Below, in pieces: positions 46,592 through 56,751 of a DNA stretch of 64,000 nt (position 1 is its first letter; the number at the start of each line of letters is the position of its first letter). The notes under the pieces were generated by a model. That model was not told the DNA's origin and searched no databases. It was given only the letters and a program-made list of their open reading frames with translations. The position numbers and the translations under genes were made by a program. Location: contig NZ_CP087880.1 in the NCBI RefSeq assembly GCF_021172065.1, positions 989,111-1,053,110 of the forward strand. The letters are read 5' to 3'. This stretch comes from Pseudocitrobacter corydidari (GTDB taxonomy: Bacteria; Pseudomonadota; Gammaproteobacteria; Enterobacterales; Enterobacteriaceae).

Positions 46592-49267
46592 TTAAGCGGA
46601 TTTTTTCGCTTTTTTCTCAGCTTTTGCTGGTGCAGCTTCTTTTCTCACTTCAACTTCGCCTTCGTTGTACTCACGTCCGTAGAAGGTATCCAGCAGGATT
46701 TGTTTCAGTTCAGAAATCAGCGGGTAACGCGGGTTAGCGCCGGTGCACTGGTCGTCAAACGCGTCTTCAGACAGTTTGTCAACGTTCGCCAGGAAGTCAG
46801 CTTCCTGAACGCCAGCTTCACGGATAGACTTAGGAATACCCAGTTCAGCTTTGATCTCTTCCAGCCATGCCAGCAGTTTCTGGATTTTAGCCGCAGTACG
46901 GTCGCCCGGTGCGCTCAGACCCAGGTGGTCAGCGATTTCAGCGTAACGACGACGTGCCTGCGGACGGTCGTACTGGCTGAATGCAGTCTGTTTGGTCGGG
47001 TTGTCATTGGCGTTGTAGCGAATAACGTTGCTGATCAACAGGGCGTTCGCCAGACCGTGAGGAATGTGGAACTGAGAACCCAGTTTGTGCGCCATGGAGT
47101 GACAAACACCCAGGAAGGCGTTCGCAAAGGCGATACCAGCGATGGTTGCTGCACTGTGAACGCGCTCACGTGCTACCGGGTTTTTAGACCCTTCGTGGTA
47201 GGACGCTGGCAGGTTTTCTTTCAGCAGTTTCAGCGCTTGCAGAGCCTGACCATCGGAGAACTCAGACGCCAGTACGGAAACGTAAGCTTCCAGGGCGTGA
47301 GTGACCGCATCAAGACCACCGAAAGCACACAGGGATTTCGGCATGTCCATTACCAGGTTGGCATCGACAATCGCCATATCCGGGGTCAGCGCGTAGTCTG
47401 CCAGCGGATATTTCTGACCTGTAGCGTCGTCGGTTACCACCGCAAACGGCGTGACTTCAGAACCGGTACCGGAAGTGGTGGTGACAGCGATCATTTTCGC
47501 TTTCACGCCCATTTTCGGGAACTTGTAGATACGTTTACGGATGTCCATAAAGCGCAGCGCCAGTTCTTCGAAGTGAGTTTCCGGGTGCTCGTACATAACC
47601 CACATGATTTTCGCAGCATCCATCGGGGAACCGCCGCCCAGCGCGATGATCACGTCTGGTTTGAAGGAGTTCGCCAGCTCTGCGCCTTTACGAACAACGG
47701 TCAGGGTTGGATCTGCTTCAACTTCAAAGAACACTTCAGTTTCAACGCCAGCCGCTTTCAGAACAGAGGTGATCTGGTCTGCGTAGCCGTTGTTGAACAG
47801 GAAGCGGTCAGTCACGATGAGCGCACGTTTGTGGCCATCAGTAATCACTTCATCCAGCGCGATTGGCAGTGAGCCACGGCGGAAGTAGATAGATTTCGGA
47901 AGTTTGTGCCACAACATGTTTTCAGCTCGCTTAGCAACGGTTTTCTTGTTGATCAGGTGTTTTGGACCAACGTTTTCAGAGATGGAGTTACCACCCCATG
48001 AACCACAACCCAGAGTCAGGGAAGGTGCGAGTTTGAAGTTATACAGGTCACCGATACCACCCTGAGAAGCCGGGGTGTTAATCAGGATACGCGCGGTTTT
48101 CATCATCTGACCGAAGTAAGCAACGCGTTCTGGCTGGTTATCCTGGTCGGTGTACAGGCAAGAGGTGTGACCGATACCGCCCATGGCAACCAGTTTTTCT
48201 GCTTTCAGTACAGCATCTTCGAAGTCTTTGGCGCGATACATTGCCAGCGTCGGAGACAGTTTCTCGTGTGCAAACGGTTCGCTTTCGTCGACAACAGTCA
48301 CTTCACCAATCAGAATCTTGGTGGTTGCCGGTACGGTGAAGCCTGCCAGTTCTGCAATTTTAACTGCCGGTTGACCTACGATAGCGGCATTCAGCGCGCC
48401 ATTTTTCAGGATGATGTCCTGAACGGCTTTCAGCTCTTTGCCCTGCAGCATGTAGCCGCCGTGGCTGGCGAAACGTTCGCGAACGGCGTCGTATACGGAA
48501 TCAACCACAACAACAGACTGTTCAGAAGCACAAATTACGCCGTTATCGAAGGTTTTAGACATCAGCACGGATGCAACAGCACGTTTGATATCAGCAGTTT
48601 CATCGATAACAACCGGAGTGTTACCTGCACCTACGCCGATGGCTGGTTTACCGGAGCTGTATGCAGCTTTAACCATGCCTGGACCACCGGTCGCGAGGAT
48701 CAGGTTGATGTCCGGGTGGTGCATCAGGGCGTTAGACAGTTCTACAGACGGTTGGTCAATCCAGCCGATCAGATCTTTCGGCGCGCCAGCAGCGATAGCT
48801 GCCTGCAGGACGATGTCTGCTGCTTTGTTCGTTGCATCTTTAGCACGCGGATGCGGAGAGAAGATGATAGCGTTACGCGTCTTCAGGCTGATCAGTGATT
48901 TAAAGATAGCGGTTGAAGTCGGGTTAGTAGTCGGGACGATACCACAGATAATGCCGATAGGTTCAGCGATGGTGATGGTACCGAAGGTGTCGTCTTCAGA
49001 AAGGACGCCACAGGTTTTTTCATCTTTATAGGCGTTATAGATGTATTCAGAAGCAAAGTGGTTTTTAATCACTTTATCTTCAACAATACCCATGCCGGAT
49101 TCGGCAACAGCCATTTTTGCGAGAGGAATTCGAGCATCTGCGGCAGCCAGAGCGGCGGCGCGGAAGATTTTGTCGACTTGTTCTTGAGTGAAACTGGCAT
49201 ATTCACGCTGGGCTTTTTTTACGCGCTCGACGAGTGCGTTAAGTTCAGCGACATTAGTAACAGCCAT
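46592..49267 (-). CDS. adhE: Bifunctional acetaldehyde-CoA/alcohol dehydrogenase AdhE
   Basis: Fermentative enzyme that converts acetyl-CoA to acetaldehyde and then ethanol, regenerating two NAD+; forms spirosomes. It has 891 residues as in E. coli. The N-terminal aldehyde dehydrogenase has catalytic cysteine in NGVICASEQSVVV near residue 246. The C-terminal iron alcohol dehydrogenase has GLDAVTHALEAYVS and GVCHSMAHKLGSQFHIPHG carrying the iron-binding histidines. The tail is lysine/alanine-rich. Ribosome site AGGAG. Confidence 0.98.
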   Translation of the reverse strand: MAVTNVAELNALVERVKKAQREYASFTQEQVDKIFRAAALAAADARIPLAKMAVAESGMGIVEDKVIKNHFASEYIYNAYKDEKTCGVLSEDDTFGTITIAEPIGIICGIVPTTNPTSTAIFKSLISLKTRNAIIFSPHPRAKDATNKAADIVLQAAIAAGAPKDLIGWIDQPSVELSNALMHHPDINLILATGGPGMVKAAYSSGKPAIGVGAGNTPVVIDETADIKRAVASVLMSKTFDNGVICASEQSVVVVDSVYDAVRERFASHGGYMLQGKELKAVQDIILKNGALNAAIVGQPAVKIAELAGFTVPATTKILIGEVTVVDESEPFAHEKLSPTLAMYRAKDFEDAVLKAEKLVAMGGIGHTSCLYTDQDNQPERVAYFGQMMKTARILINTPASQGGIGDLYNFKLAPSLTLGCGSWGGNSISENVGPKHLINKKTVAKRAENMLWHKLPKSIYFRRGSLPIALDEVITDGHKRALIVTDRFLFNNGYADQITSVLKAAGVETEVFFEVEADPTLTVVRKGAELANSFKPDVIIALGGGSPMDAAKIMWVMYEHPETHFEELALRFMDIRKRIYKFPKMGVKAKMIAVTTTSGTGSEVTPFAVVTDDATGQKYPLADYALTPDMAIVDANLVMDMPKSLCAFGGLDAVTHALEAYVSVLASEFSDGQALQALKLLKENLPASYHEGSKNPVARERVHSAATIAGIAFANAFLGVCHSMAHKLGSQFHIPHGLANALLISNVIRYNANDNPTKQTAFSQYDRPQARRRYAEIADHLGLSAPGDRTAAKIQKLLAWLEEIKAELGIPKSIREAGVQEADFLANVDKLSEDAFDDQCTGANPRYPLISELKQILLDTFYGREYNEGEVEVRKEAAPAKAEKKAKKSA

Positions 49268-49293
49268 AATGCTCTCCTGATAATGTTAAACTT

Positions 49294-49403
49294 TTTTAGT
49301 AAATCATTTGCTCGACAAGTCAGTATAGACAGAGCGCTACCAGCTTGCTTAGACCTTAAAGGAACAATCCACAACCCGTTCCCGATTCACTGATTTACTA
49401 AAA
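49294..49403 (-). promoter_or_regulatory. Perfect 13-bp inverted repeat in the adhE 5' leader
   Basis: TTTTAGTAAATCA (49294-49306) and TGATTTACTAAAA (49391-49403) are perfect complements 84 bases apart, the first arm only about 20 bases upstream of the adhE ribosome site. In E. coli, adhE translation needs RNase III cleavage of a long leader structure; this pairing may be its base. That link is inference. Confidence 0.55.
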
Positions 49404-49755
49404 GAGCTTCGAACTCAAAGAGCGTTGCCTGAACTTCTTTCAGAGAATTTCCCTGAAATCTGTCGGCGTAATCAAGATTACTCACTTCTGAGTATGAAAT
49501 ATGTGATCGGCGTCAAAAATACGCCAAGCTGACACCTTTCAGCAGCCCCATTTTAGTAAAGATTGTAAATTGTTAACTATTGGTTGTGGTGATTGACGTG
49601 CACATTAGCATAATTTAAATCAATATATAACATTCTGTATTTCCGCGATTTTTGCAGAATTCTGGTGAAGTGTGCCGCCAAACAGCGTATCTTCTGCGGA
49701 GTTTTTGTATTCATTTTTCGTCAACTACCACTTTTTATGGTGTTTCGGAGTTCAT

Positions 49756-50403
49756 GTGACTCAGGCTCTGTTTGATTTTCCGATTTTTGTGAAGTTTTTT
49801 ATTGGGCTATTCGCGCTGGTAAACCCGGTAGGGATCATCCCCGTCTTCATCAGTATGACCAGCTACCAGACGGCGGCCGCGCGCAATAAAACCAACATGA
49901 CGGCCAACCTCTCCGTCGCCATTATTCTGTGGACCTCGCTGTTTCTCGGCGATGGCATTCTGCAACTCTTCGGGATCTCCATCGACTCCTTCCGTATTGC
50001 GGGCGGCATCCTGGTGGTCACCATCGCAATGTCGATGATCAGCGGTAAGCTGGGGGAAGATAAGCAGAACAAACAGGAAAAATCAGAGACGGCGATCCGC
50101 GAAAGCGTGGGCGTCGTGCCCTTAGCGCTGCCATTGATGGCAGGGCCTGGCGCAATCAGTTCTACCATCGTGTGGGGAACGCGCTTCCATACGCTTCCTT
50201 ATCTCGCCGGTTTTACGGTGGCCATTGCGCTGTTTGCTTTCTGCTGTTGGGGGCTCTTTCGCATCGCGCCCTGGCTGGTACGCTTGTTAGGGCAGACCGG
50301 CATCAACGTCATCACCCGTATCATGGGTCTGCTGCTCATGGCACTGGGGATTGAATTTATTGTGACCGGAATAAAAGCCATTTTCCCGGGGCTTGTGAAC
50401 TAA
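49756..50403 (+). CDS. ychE: YchE, MarC-family inner-membrane protein
   Basis: A 215-residue protein (E. coli 215) with six hydrophobic helices, belonging to the MarC/YchE family; no transported substrate is known. The GTG start (VTQALFDFPIFVKFF) follows GGAG by five bases. A longer in-frame opening upstream and an out-of-frame ATG two bases earlier are rejected. Conserved blocks: FALVNPVGIIPVFISMT and LPLMAGPGAISSTIV. Confidence 0.93.
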   Translation: MTQALFDFPIFVKFFIGLFALVNPVGIIPVFISMTSYQTAAARNKTNMTANLSVAIILWTSLFLGDGILQLFGISIDSFRIAGGILVVTIAMSMISGKLGEDKQNKQEKSETAIRESVGVVPLALPLMAGPGAISSTIVWGTRFHTLPYLAGFTVAIALFAFCCWGLFRIAPWLVRLLGQTGINVITRIMGLLLMALGIEFIVTGIKAIFPGLVN

Positions 50404-50414
50404 CATCCTTTCTC

Positions 50415-50443
50415 AGCCGGCAGAGTAGCAGACTCTGCCGGCT
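50415..50443 (+). terminator. Hairpin terminator after ychE
   Basis: Twelve-base perfect stem AGCCGGCAGAGT/ACTCTGCCGGCT, weak T tract. Confidence 0.7.
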
Positions 50444-51118
50444 GCTTCATTATTCGCAAATCATATCGAATATAGTGCTAATGGCATGAACGATAAGTCT
50501 TAGTGATGATAGATAAAATTCACTAATATCATTGCCTTAGCGCTGCACCCCCCATCGGGCATTGCCATCCCTTATGTTATTTCTCTCACACTATACTGTT
50601 ACGCTTGCTGTCAGATAATCGAAATGATATTAGTAATTTTGACCATACGACAGATTAATGTACTAAATAATGAACGAATGTTAATTATTTGTATATAAAA
50701 TGAGCTGGAGTTTCATTGATACGCTGATTGTTGGAGGTGATGTCGCTATCTCTTTGAACAATAACGCGTTGTTTTGAATTGGCAGGGCGTTGAATTCACA
50801 GATAAAGCGGCCTGATGTCGATGAAAAGAGAATTGCTTAACAAATTTGTAAATTATATTGGCGACGAAGAAGGGCATTTGGTACTTTCCGGCCTTATACC
50901 GTCGCGGATAATGAAGAGATAACAGGTGGCTCGACAGGGGAGACACCTTGAATGAATCGACGACAGGCTGCCAAAGAGTGGCCGTAATAAAAAAGTCGGT
51001 GATAGCAAGCAGTACCAAAAAACTGACAGACGCAAAAGCTCCTGCGCTGTACAGAGACCCCAAAGGGGATAACAGGCTGGCAAGATCCAGTAATTATAAT
51101 GAGCGGAGTATCAACACA
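50444..51118 (+). other. Long oppA upstream region
   Basis: About 675 bases containing the opp promoter(s) and a probably long oppA leader. A 35-codon frame (50816-50923, MSMKRELLNKFVNYIGDEEG) has no good ribosome site. The in-frame extension of oppA upstream to 50948 lacks a signal-peptide-compatible start. No operator motif was recognised with confidence. Confidence 0.5.
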
Positions 51119-52750
51119 ATGTCCATCATCACGAAGAAAAGCGTAATCGCTGCGGGAATTTTCACGGCGCTATTGGCAGGGAATGCAGCAATGGCTGCTG
51201 ATGTGCCCGCAGGCGTACAGTTGGCAGAAAAACAGACGCTGGTGCGCAATAACGGCTCTGAAGTACAGTCACTCGATCCACACAAAATTGAAGGCGTTCC
51301 GGAATCCAATATCAGCCGCGACCTGTTTGAAGGCCTGCTGGTCAGCGACCTCGATGGTCACCCGTCTCCGGGCGTGGCGGAATCCTGGGACAACAAAGAT
51401 TTTAAAGTCTGGACTTTCCATCTGCGTAAAGATGCAAAATGGTCGGATGGCTCTCCGGTAACGGCACAAGATTTCGTCTATAGCTGGCAGCGTTCCGTTG
51501 ACCCGAAAACGGCATCCCCGTACGCCAGCTATCTGCAATATGGTCATATCGCCAATATTGATGGCATCCTCGAAGGGAAAAAACCGATTACCGACCTCGG
51601 TGTGAAAGCCGTTGATGACCATACCTTAGAAGTCACCTTAAGTGAGCCCGTTCCGTACTTCTATAAACTGCTGGTTCACCCATCAACCTCTCCGGTGCCT
51701 AAAGCCGCTATCGAGAAATTTGGTGAAAAATGGACCCAGCCTGCGAACATCGTGACCAACGGCGCGTATAAATTAAAAGACTGGGTGGTCAATGAGCGTA
51801 TTGTGCTTGAACGTAGCCCTACTTACTGGGATAACGGCAAAACCGTTATTAACCAGGTGACCTACCTGCCGATTTCTTCTGAAGTGACCGACGTCAACCG
51901 CTACCGCAGCGGTGAAATCGACATGACCTATAACAACATGCCGATTGAACTGTTCCAGAAACTGAAAAAAGAGATCCCTGACGAAGTTCACGTCGACCCG
52001 TATCTGTGCACCTACTACTACGAAATTAATAACCAACGTGCGCCATTTACCGATGTGCGCGTGCGTACCGCGCTGAAGCTGGGTATGGACCGCGATATTA
52101 TCGTCAATAAAGTGAAAGCCCAGGGCGATAAACCGGCATTTGGCTTCACTCCGCCATACACCGATGGCGCAAAATTAACACAGCCAGAATGGTTTAGCTG
52201 GAGCCAGGATAAACGTAACGAAGAAGCGAAAAAACTGCTGGCAGAAGCGGGTTATACCGCAGACAAACCGTTAACCATTAATTTGCTGTACAACACATCC
52301 GATCTGCATAAAAAACTGGCAATTGCCGCCTCTTCAATCTGGAAGAAAAATATCGGCGTCAATGTTAAACTGGTCAACCAGGAGTGGAAAACCTTCCTCG
52401 ATACACGTCATCAGGGAACCTTTGATGTCGCGCGTGCAGGCTGGTGTGCCGATTATAACGAACCGACATCCTTCCTTAATATGATGCTTTCTAATAGCTC
52501 GATGAATACCCCGCACTATAAGAGCCCGGCATTCGACAGCATTATGGCAGAAACGCTGAAAGCTACCGACGAGGCACAGCGTACGGCGCTGTACGATAAA
52601 GCAGAACAGCAGCTGGATAAAGACAGCGCGATTGTTCCGGTTTATTACTACGTGAACGCCCGTCTGGTGAAACCATGGGTTGGCGGTTATACCGGCAAAG
52701 ACCCAATGGATAATACGTATACTAAAAATATGTACATTGTGAAGCACTAA
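51119..52750 (+). CDS. oppA: Periplasmic oligopeptide-binding protein OppA
   Basis: Binds peptides of two to five residues and delivers them to OppBC. It has 543 residues as in E. coli, from the ATG giving MSIITKKSVIAAGIF. A Sec signal peptide is cleaved after NAAMA before ADVPAGVQLAEKQ. SBP_bac_5 fold; RDLFEGLLVSDLDG and WCADYNEPTSFLN are strongly conserved. First gene of oppABCDF; the 84-base gap to oppB fits the usual excess of OppA over the transporter. Confidence 0.98.
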   Translation: MSIITKKSVIAAGIFTALLAGNAAMAADVPAGVQLAEKQTLVRNNGSEVQSLDPHKIEGVPESNISRDLFEGLLVSDLDGHPSPGVAESWDNKDFKVWTFHLRKDAKWSDGSPVTAQDFVYSWQRSVDPKTASPYASYLQYGHIANIDGILEGKKPITDLGVKAVDDHTLEVTLSEPVPYFYKLLVHPSTSPVPKAAIEKFGEKWTQPANIVTNGAYKLKDWVVNERIVLERSPTYWDNGKTVINQVTYLPISSEVTDVNRYRSGEIDMTYNNMPIELFQKLKKEIPDEVHVDPYLCTYYYEINNQRAPFTDVRVRTALKLGMDRDIIVNKVKAQGDKPAFGFTPPYTDGAKLTQPEWFSWSQDKRNEEAKKLLAEAGYTADKPLTINLLYNTSDLHKKLAIAASSIWKKNIGVNVKLVNQEWKTFLDTRHQGTFDVARAGWCADYNEPTSFLNMMLSNSSMNTPHYKSPAFDSIMAETLKATDEAQRTALYDKAEQQLDKDSAIVPVYYYVNARLVKPWVGGYTGKDPMDNTYTKNMYIVKH

Positions 52751-52834
52751 TGGCAATACGTGAGGCAGGCCCGGCCTGTCTCACGGTGTCTCGCTTATCG
52801 CATTATTGAAGGCACTGGCCAAAAGGTACGGGCA

Positions 52835-53755
52835 ATGTTGAAATTTATACTTCGTCGCTGTCTGGAAGCGATTCCGACGCTATTTATTCTTATTACCATT
52901 TCATTCTTTATGATGCGCCTTGCACCGGGAAGCCCTTTCACCGGAGAGCGCACCTTACCGCCAGAAGTCATGGCGAACATTGAAGCGAAATACCACTTAA
53001 ACGATCCCATCACTACGCAATACTTCAGTTACCTGAAGCAGCTGGCGCACGGCGATTTCGGTCCATCTTTTAAATATAAAGATTATTCGGTTAACGATCT
53101 GGTGGCGAGCAGCTTCCCTGTATCGGCGAAATTGGGGGCGGCCGCCTTTATTCTGGCGGTGGTATTAGGCGTTACTGCGGGTGTGATTGCGGCGCTTAAA
53201 CAAAACACTAAATGGGACTACTCAGTAATGGGCGTCGCGATGACCGGGGTGGTAATACCCAGCTTTGTCGTTGCGCCGCTGCTGGTGATGATCTTCGCGA
53301 TAACGCTGAAATGGCTTCCCGGTGGGGGCTGGAACGGCGGGGCGCTGAAATTTATGATCCTGCCGATGGTGGCGCTGTCGCTGGCCTATATCGCCAGTAT
53401 CGCGCGTATCACCCGCGGCTCGATGATTGAAGTGCTGCACTCCAACTTTATCCGCACCGCGCGCGCCAAAGGCCTGCCGATGCGGCGGATTATTTTCCGT
53501 CATGCCTTAAAACCTGCGTTGCTGCCGGTGCTCTCCTATATGGGGCCTGCGTTTGTCGGCATCATTACGGGTTCAATGGTTATTGAAACCATTTATGGCC
53601 TGCCGGGGATCGGGCAACTGTTCGTCAACGGGGCGCTGAACCGCGATTATTCGCTGGTGCTGAGCCTGACCATTCTGGTCGGCGCGTTGACTATCTTGTT
53701 TAACGCGGTCGTGGATGTGCTTTACGCCGTGATTGATCCTAAAATCCGTTACTGA
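52835..53755 (+). CDS. oppB: Oligopeptide ABC transporter permease OppB
   Basis: One of the two membrane subunits of the Opp importer, 306 residues as in E. coli. Six helices; EAA loop around SNFIRTARAKGLPMRRIIFR near residue 205. The chosen ATG (MLKFILRRCLEAIPTLF) lies 25 codons into a longer open frame whose extra N-terminus is not family-like. Confidence 0.97.
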   Translation: MLKFILRRCLEAIPTLFILITISFFMMRLAPGSPFTGERTLPPEVMANIEAKYHLNDPITTQYFSYLKQLAHGDFGPSFKYKDYSVNDLVASSFPVSAKLGAAAFILAVVLGVTAGVIAALKQNTKWDYSVMGVAMTGVVIPSFVVAPLLVMIFAITLKWLPGGGWNGGALKFMILPMVALSLAYIASIARITRGSMIEVLHSNFIRTARAKGLPMRRIIFRHALKPALLPVLSYMGPAFVGIITGSMVIETIYGLPGIGQLFVNGALNRDYSLVLSLTILVGALTILFNAVVDVLYAVIDPKIRY

Positions 53756-53769
53756 GTCTGGAGTTCGCC

Positions 53770-54678
53770 ATGATATTGAGTAAGAAAAATAGCGAGGCGC
53801 TGGAGAACTTCAGTGAACAGCTGGATGTTGAAGGTCGCAGCCTGTGGCAAGATGCGCGCCGTCGCTTTATGCATAACCGCGCGGCGGTTGCCAGCCTGGT
53901 GGTATTAGTGCTGATCGCTCTGTTCGTGACCCTGGCGCCGATGCTGTCACAGTTCTCCTATTTCGATACGGACTGGGGCATGATGTCGAGTGCGCCAGAT
54001 ATGGAATCCGGTCACTACTTTGGTACTGACTCCTCCGGGCGTGACCTGCTGGTGCGCGTGGCAATCGGCGGGCGCATCTCGCTGATGGTCGGGATTGCCG
54101 CGGCGCTGGTGGCGGTGATTGTCGGCACGCTGTACGGATCGCTATCCGGTTACCTCGGCGGCAAAGTCGACTCGGTCATGATGCGTCTGCTGGAAATCCT
54201 TAACTCCTTCCCGTTCATGTTCTTCGTTATCCTGCTGGTGACCTTCTTCGGTCAGAACATCCTGTTGATTTTCGTGGCTATCGGCATGGTTTCCTGGCTG
54301 GATATGGCGCGTATCGTCCGTGGGCAAACGCTCAGCCTGAAACGCAAAGAGTTTATCGAAGCCGCACAGGTCGGCGGTGTGTCTACTGCCAGCATCGTGG
54401 TGCGCCACATTGTGCCGAACGTGCTGGGCGTGGTGGTGGTATATGCCTCGCTGCTGGTGCCAAGCATGATTCTGTTTGAATCTTTCCTGAGCTTCCTTGG
54501 TCTGGGTACCCAGGAGCCGCTGAGCAGTTGGGGCGCATTGCTGAGCGATGGCGCCAACTCGATGGAAGTTTCGCCATGGCTGCTGCTGTTCCCGGCGGGT
54601 TTCCTAGTGGTCACCCTGTTCTGTTTCAACTTTATCGGCGATGGCCTGCGTGATGCCCTCGACCCGAAAGACCGTTAA
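53770..54678 (+). CDS. oppC: Oligopeptide ABC transporter permease OppC
   Basis: Second permease subunit, 302 residues. A cytoplasmic N-terminus, then six helices; EAA loop at [20 protein letters not shown] near residue 197. It starts 14 bases after oppB with GGAG upstream of ATG. Confidence 0.97.
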   Translation: MILSKKNSEALENFSEQLDVEGRSLWQDARRRFMHNRAAVASLVVLVLIALFVTLAPMLSQFSYFDTDWGMMSSAPDMESGHYFGTDSSGRDLLVRVAIGGRISLMVGIAAALVAVIVGTLYGSLSGYLGGKVDSVMMRLLEILNSFPFMFFVILLVTFFGQNILLIFVAIGMVSWLDMARIVRGQTLSLKRKEFIEAAQVGGVSTASIVVRHIVPNVLGVVVVYASLLVPSMILFESFLSFLGLGTQEPLSSWGALLSDGANSMEVSPWLLLFPAGFLVVTLFCFNFIGDGLRDALDPKDR

Positions 54679-54689
54679 GGAGAGCCGTG

Positions 54690-55703
54690 ATGAGCGTAAT
54701 TGATACGGCTAAAGCGCCGCAACCGCAGGCGCGAACGGGCCTGCTGCTGGATGTAAAAGATCTCCGCGTGACGTTTAAAACGCCCGATGGCGATGTGACG
54801 GCGGTAAACGACCTCAACTTTAATCTGCGCGCCGGGGAAACACTGGGCATTGTCGGTGAGTCCGGTTCCGGTAAATCGCAAACCGCGTTTGCTCTGATGG
54901 GGCTGCTGGCGGGTAACGGGCGGATTGGCGGTTCGGCTACCTTTAACGGTAAAGAGATCCTCAACCTGCCTGAACACGCGCTGAATAAGCTGCGCGCTGA
55001 GCAAATCTCAATGATCTTCCAGGACCCGATGACCTCGCTGAACCCGTATATGCGCGTTGGTGAGCAGTTGATGGAAGTTCTGATGCTGCACAAAAACATG
55101 AGTAAAGCTGAAGCGTTTGAAGAATCGGTCAAGATGCTTGATGCGGTAAAAATGCCGGAAGCGCGTAAGCGCATGAAGATGTATCCGCATGAGTTCTCTG
55201 GCGGCATGCGTCAGCGCGTAATGATTGCGATGGCGCTGCTGTGTCGGCCTAAGCTGCTGATTGCCGATGAACCCACGACTGCGCTGGATGTCACGGTACA
55301 GGCGCAAATCATGACGCTGCTCAATGAGCTGAAGCGCGAATTTAATACCGCGATCATCATGATTACCCACGATCTCGGCGTCGTTGCGGGTATCTGCGAT
55401 AAAGTGCTGGTGATGTACGCCGGGCGCACTATGGAATACGGCAACGCGCGCGATGTCTTCTATCATCCGGCGCATCCTTACTCTATTGGTTTGCTCAATG
55501 CCGTTCCGCGTCTCGATGCGGAAGGTGAATCGCTGTTAACCATTCCGGGTAACCCACCGAACCTGCTTCGCCTGCCGAAAGGGTGTCCGTTTCAGCCGCG
55601 CTGTCCACACGCGATGGAGATTTGCAGCAGCGCGCCGCCTCTTGAGACGTTCGCGCCTGGTCGCTTACGCGCCTGCTTTAAGCCTGTGGGGGAACTGGTA
55701 TGA
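54690..55703 (+). CDS. oppD: Oligopeptide ABC transporter ATPase OppD
   Basis: ATP-binding subunit, 337 residues from ATG; a GTG three bases upstream is also in frame. Walker [11 protein letters not shown], signature [15 protein letters not shown], Walker [13 protein letters not shown]. The C-terminal cysteine motif [14 protein letters not shown] is typical of OppD/DppD [4Fe-4S]-type peptide ATPases. It overlaps oppF by four bases (ATGA). Confidence 0.97.
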   Translation: MSVIDTAKAPQPQARTGLLLDVKDLRVTFKTPDGDVTAVNDLNFNLRAGETLGIVGESGSGKSQTAFALMGLLAGNGRIGGSATFNGKEILNLPEHALNKLRAEQISMIFQDPMTSLNPYMRVGEQLMEVLMLHKNMSKAEAFEESVKMLDAVKMPEARKRMKMYPHEFSGGMRQRVMIAMALLCRPKLLIADEPTTALDVTVQAQIMTLLNELKREFNTAIIMITHDLGVVAGICDKVLVMYAGRTMEYGNARDVFYHPAHPYSIGLLNAVPRLDAEGESLLTIPGNPPNLLRLPKGCPFQPRCPHAMEICSSAPPLETFAPGRLRACFKPVGELV

Positions 55704-56704
55704 ACGCCGTCACTGAAGATAGAAAAATTCTGCTCGAAATCGCCGACTTAAAAGTCCACTTTGATATTAAGGATGGCAAACAGTGGTTCTGGCAACCGGC
55801 CAAAACCCTGAAAGCCGTCGATGGCGTCACGCTGCGTTTGTATGAAGGGGAAACGCTGGGTGTGGTCGGGGAATCTGGCTGCGGGAAATCCACCTTTGCG
55901 CGTGCAATTATCGGCCTGGTGAAAGCCACTGACGGACGCGTGGCCTGGCTGGGGAAAGATTTGCTGGGCATGAAGCCCGACGAATGGCGCGACGTGCGTA
56001 GCGATATTCAGATGATTTTCCAGGATCCGCTAGCGTCACTCAACCCGCGCATGACCATTGGTGAAATCATTGCCGAGCCGCTGCGTACTTATCATCCGAA
56101 AATGCCGCGCCAGGAAGTGCGCGATCGGGTGAAAGCGATGATGATGAAAGTGGGGCTGTTGCCGAATCTGGTCAACCGTTATCCGCATGAATTCTCCGGC
56201 GGTCAGTGCCAGCGAATCGGTATTGCGCGCGCGTTGATCCTTGAACCGAAACTGATTATTTGCGATGAACCGGTTTCGGCGCTGGATGTGTCCATTCAGG
56301 CGCAGGTTGTGAATCTGTTGCAGCAGTTGCAGCGCGAAATGGGCCTGTCGTTAATCTTTATCGCCCATGATCTGGCGGTGGTGAAACACATTTCCGATCG
56401 CGTGCTGGTGATGTATCTGGGTCATGCGGTGGAACTCGGCACCTATGACGAGGTGTATCACAACCCGCTGCATCCTTATACCAAAGCGCTGATGTCGGCG
56501 GTGCCGGTGCCCGATCCGGATCTTGAAAAGCAGAAAACCATTCAGCTGCTGGAGGGGGAACTGCCGTCGCCAATTAACCCGCCGTCTGGCTGTGTCTTCC
56601 GCACCCGCTGCCCGATTGCCGGGCCGGAGTGTGCGAAAACCCGACCGGTGCTGGAGGGCAGCTTCCGGCACGCGGTTTCCTGCCTGAAGGTAGACCCGTT
56701 ATAA
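55700..56704 (+). CDS. oppF: Oligopeptide ABC transporter ATPase OppF
   Basis: Partner ATPase of OppD, 334 residues as in E. coli. Walker [10 protein letters not shown], signature [15 protein letters not shown], Walker [13 protein letters not shown], and the C-terminal [14 protein letters not shown] cluster. The operon ends with a perfect palindromic terminator just downstream. Confidence 0.97.
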   Translation: MNAVTEDRKILLEIADLKVHFDIKDGKQWFWQPAKTLKAVDGVTLRLYEGETLGVVGESGCGKSTFARAIIGLVKATDGRVAWLGKDLLGMKPDEWRDVRSDIQMIFQDPLASLNPRMTIGEIIAEPLRTYHPKMPRQEVRDRVKAMMMKVGLLPNLVNRYPHEFSGGQCQRIGIARALILEPKLIICDEPVSALDVSIQAQVVNLLQQLQREMGLSLIFIAHDLAVVKHISDRVLVMYLGHAVELGTYDEVYHNPLHPYTKALMSAVPVPDPDLEKQKTIQLLEGELPSPINPPSGCVFRTRCPIAGPECAKTRPVLEGSFRHAVSCLKVDPL

Positions 56705-56709
56705 TCGCA

Positions 56710-56735
56710 AGGGCTGACAATTGTCAGCCCTTTTT
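56710..56735 (+). terminator. Rho-independent terminator of oppABCDF
   Basis: Perfect palindrome GGGCTGACAA/TTGTCAGCCC with five T residues, six bases after oppF. Confidence 0.9.
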
Positions 56736-56751
56736 CTTATGAGGTTAAAAC

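Noticed and set aside
46700..47872. 390-residue plus-strand frame
   Set aside because: Antisense to adhE with no recognisable domain; shadow of a highly biased gene.
50816..50923. 35-codon frame upstream of oppA
   Set aside because: No adequate ribosome site and no family resemblance.
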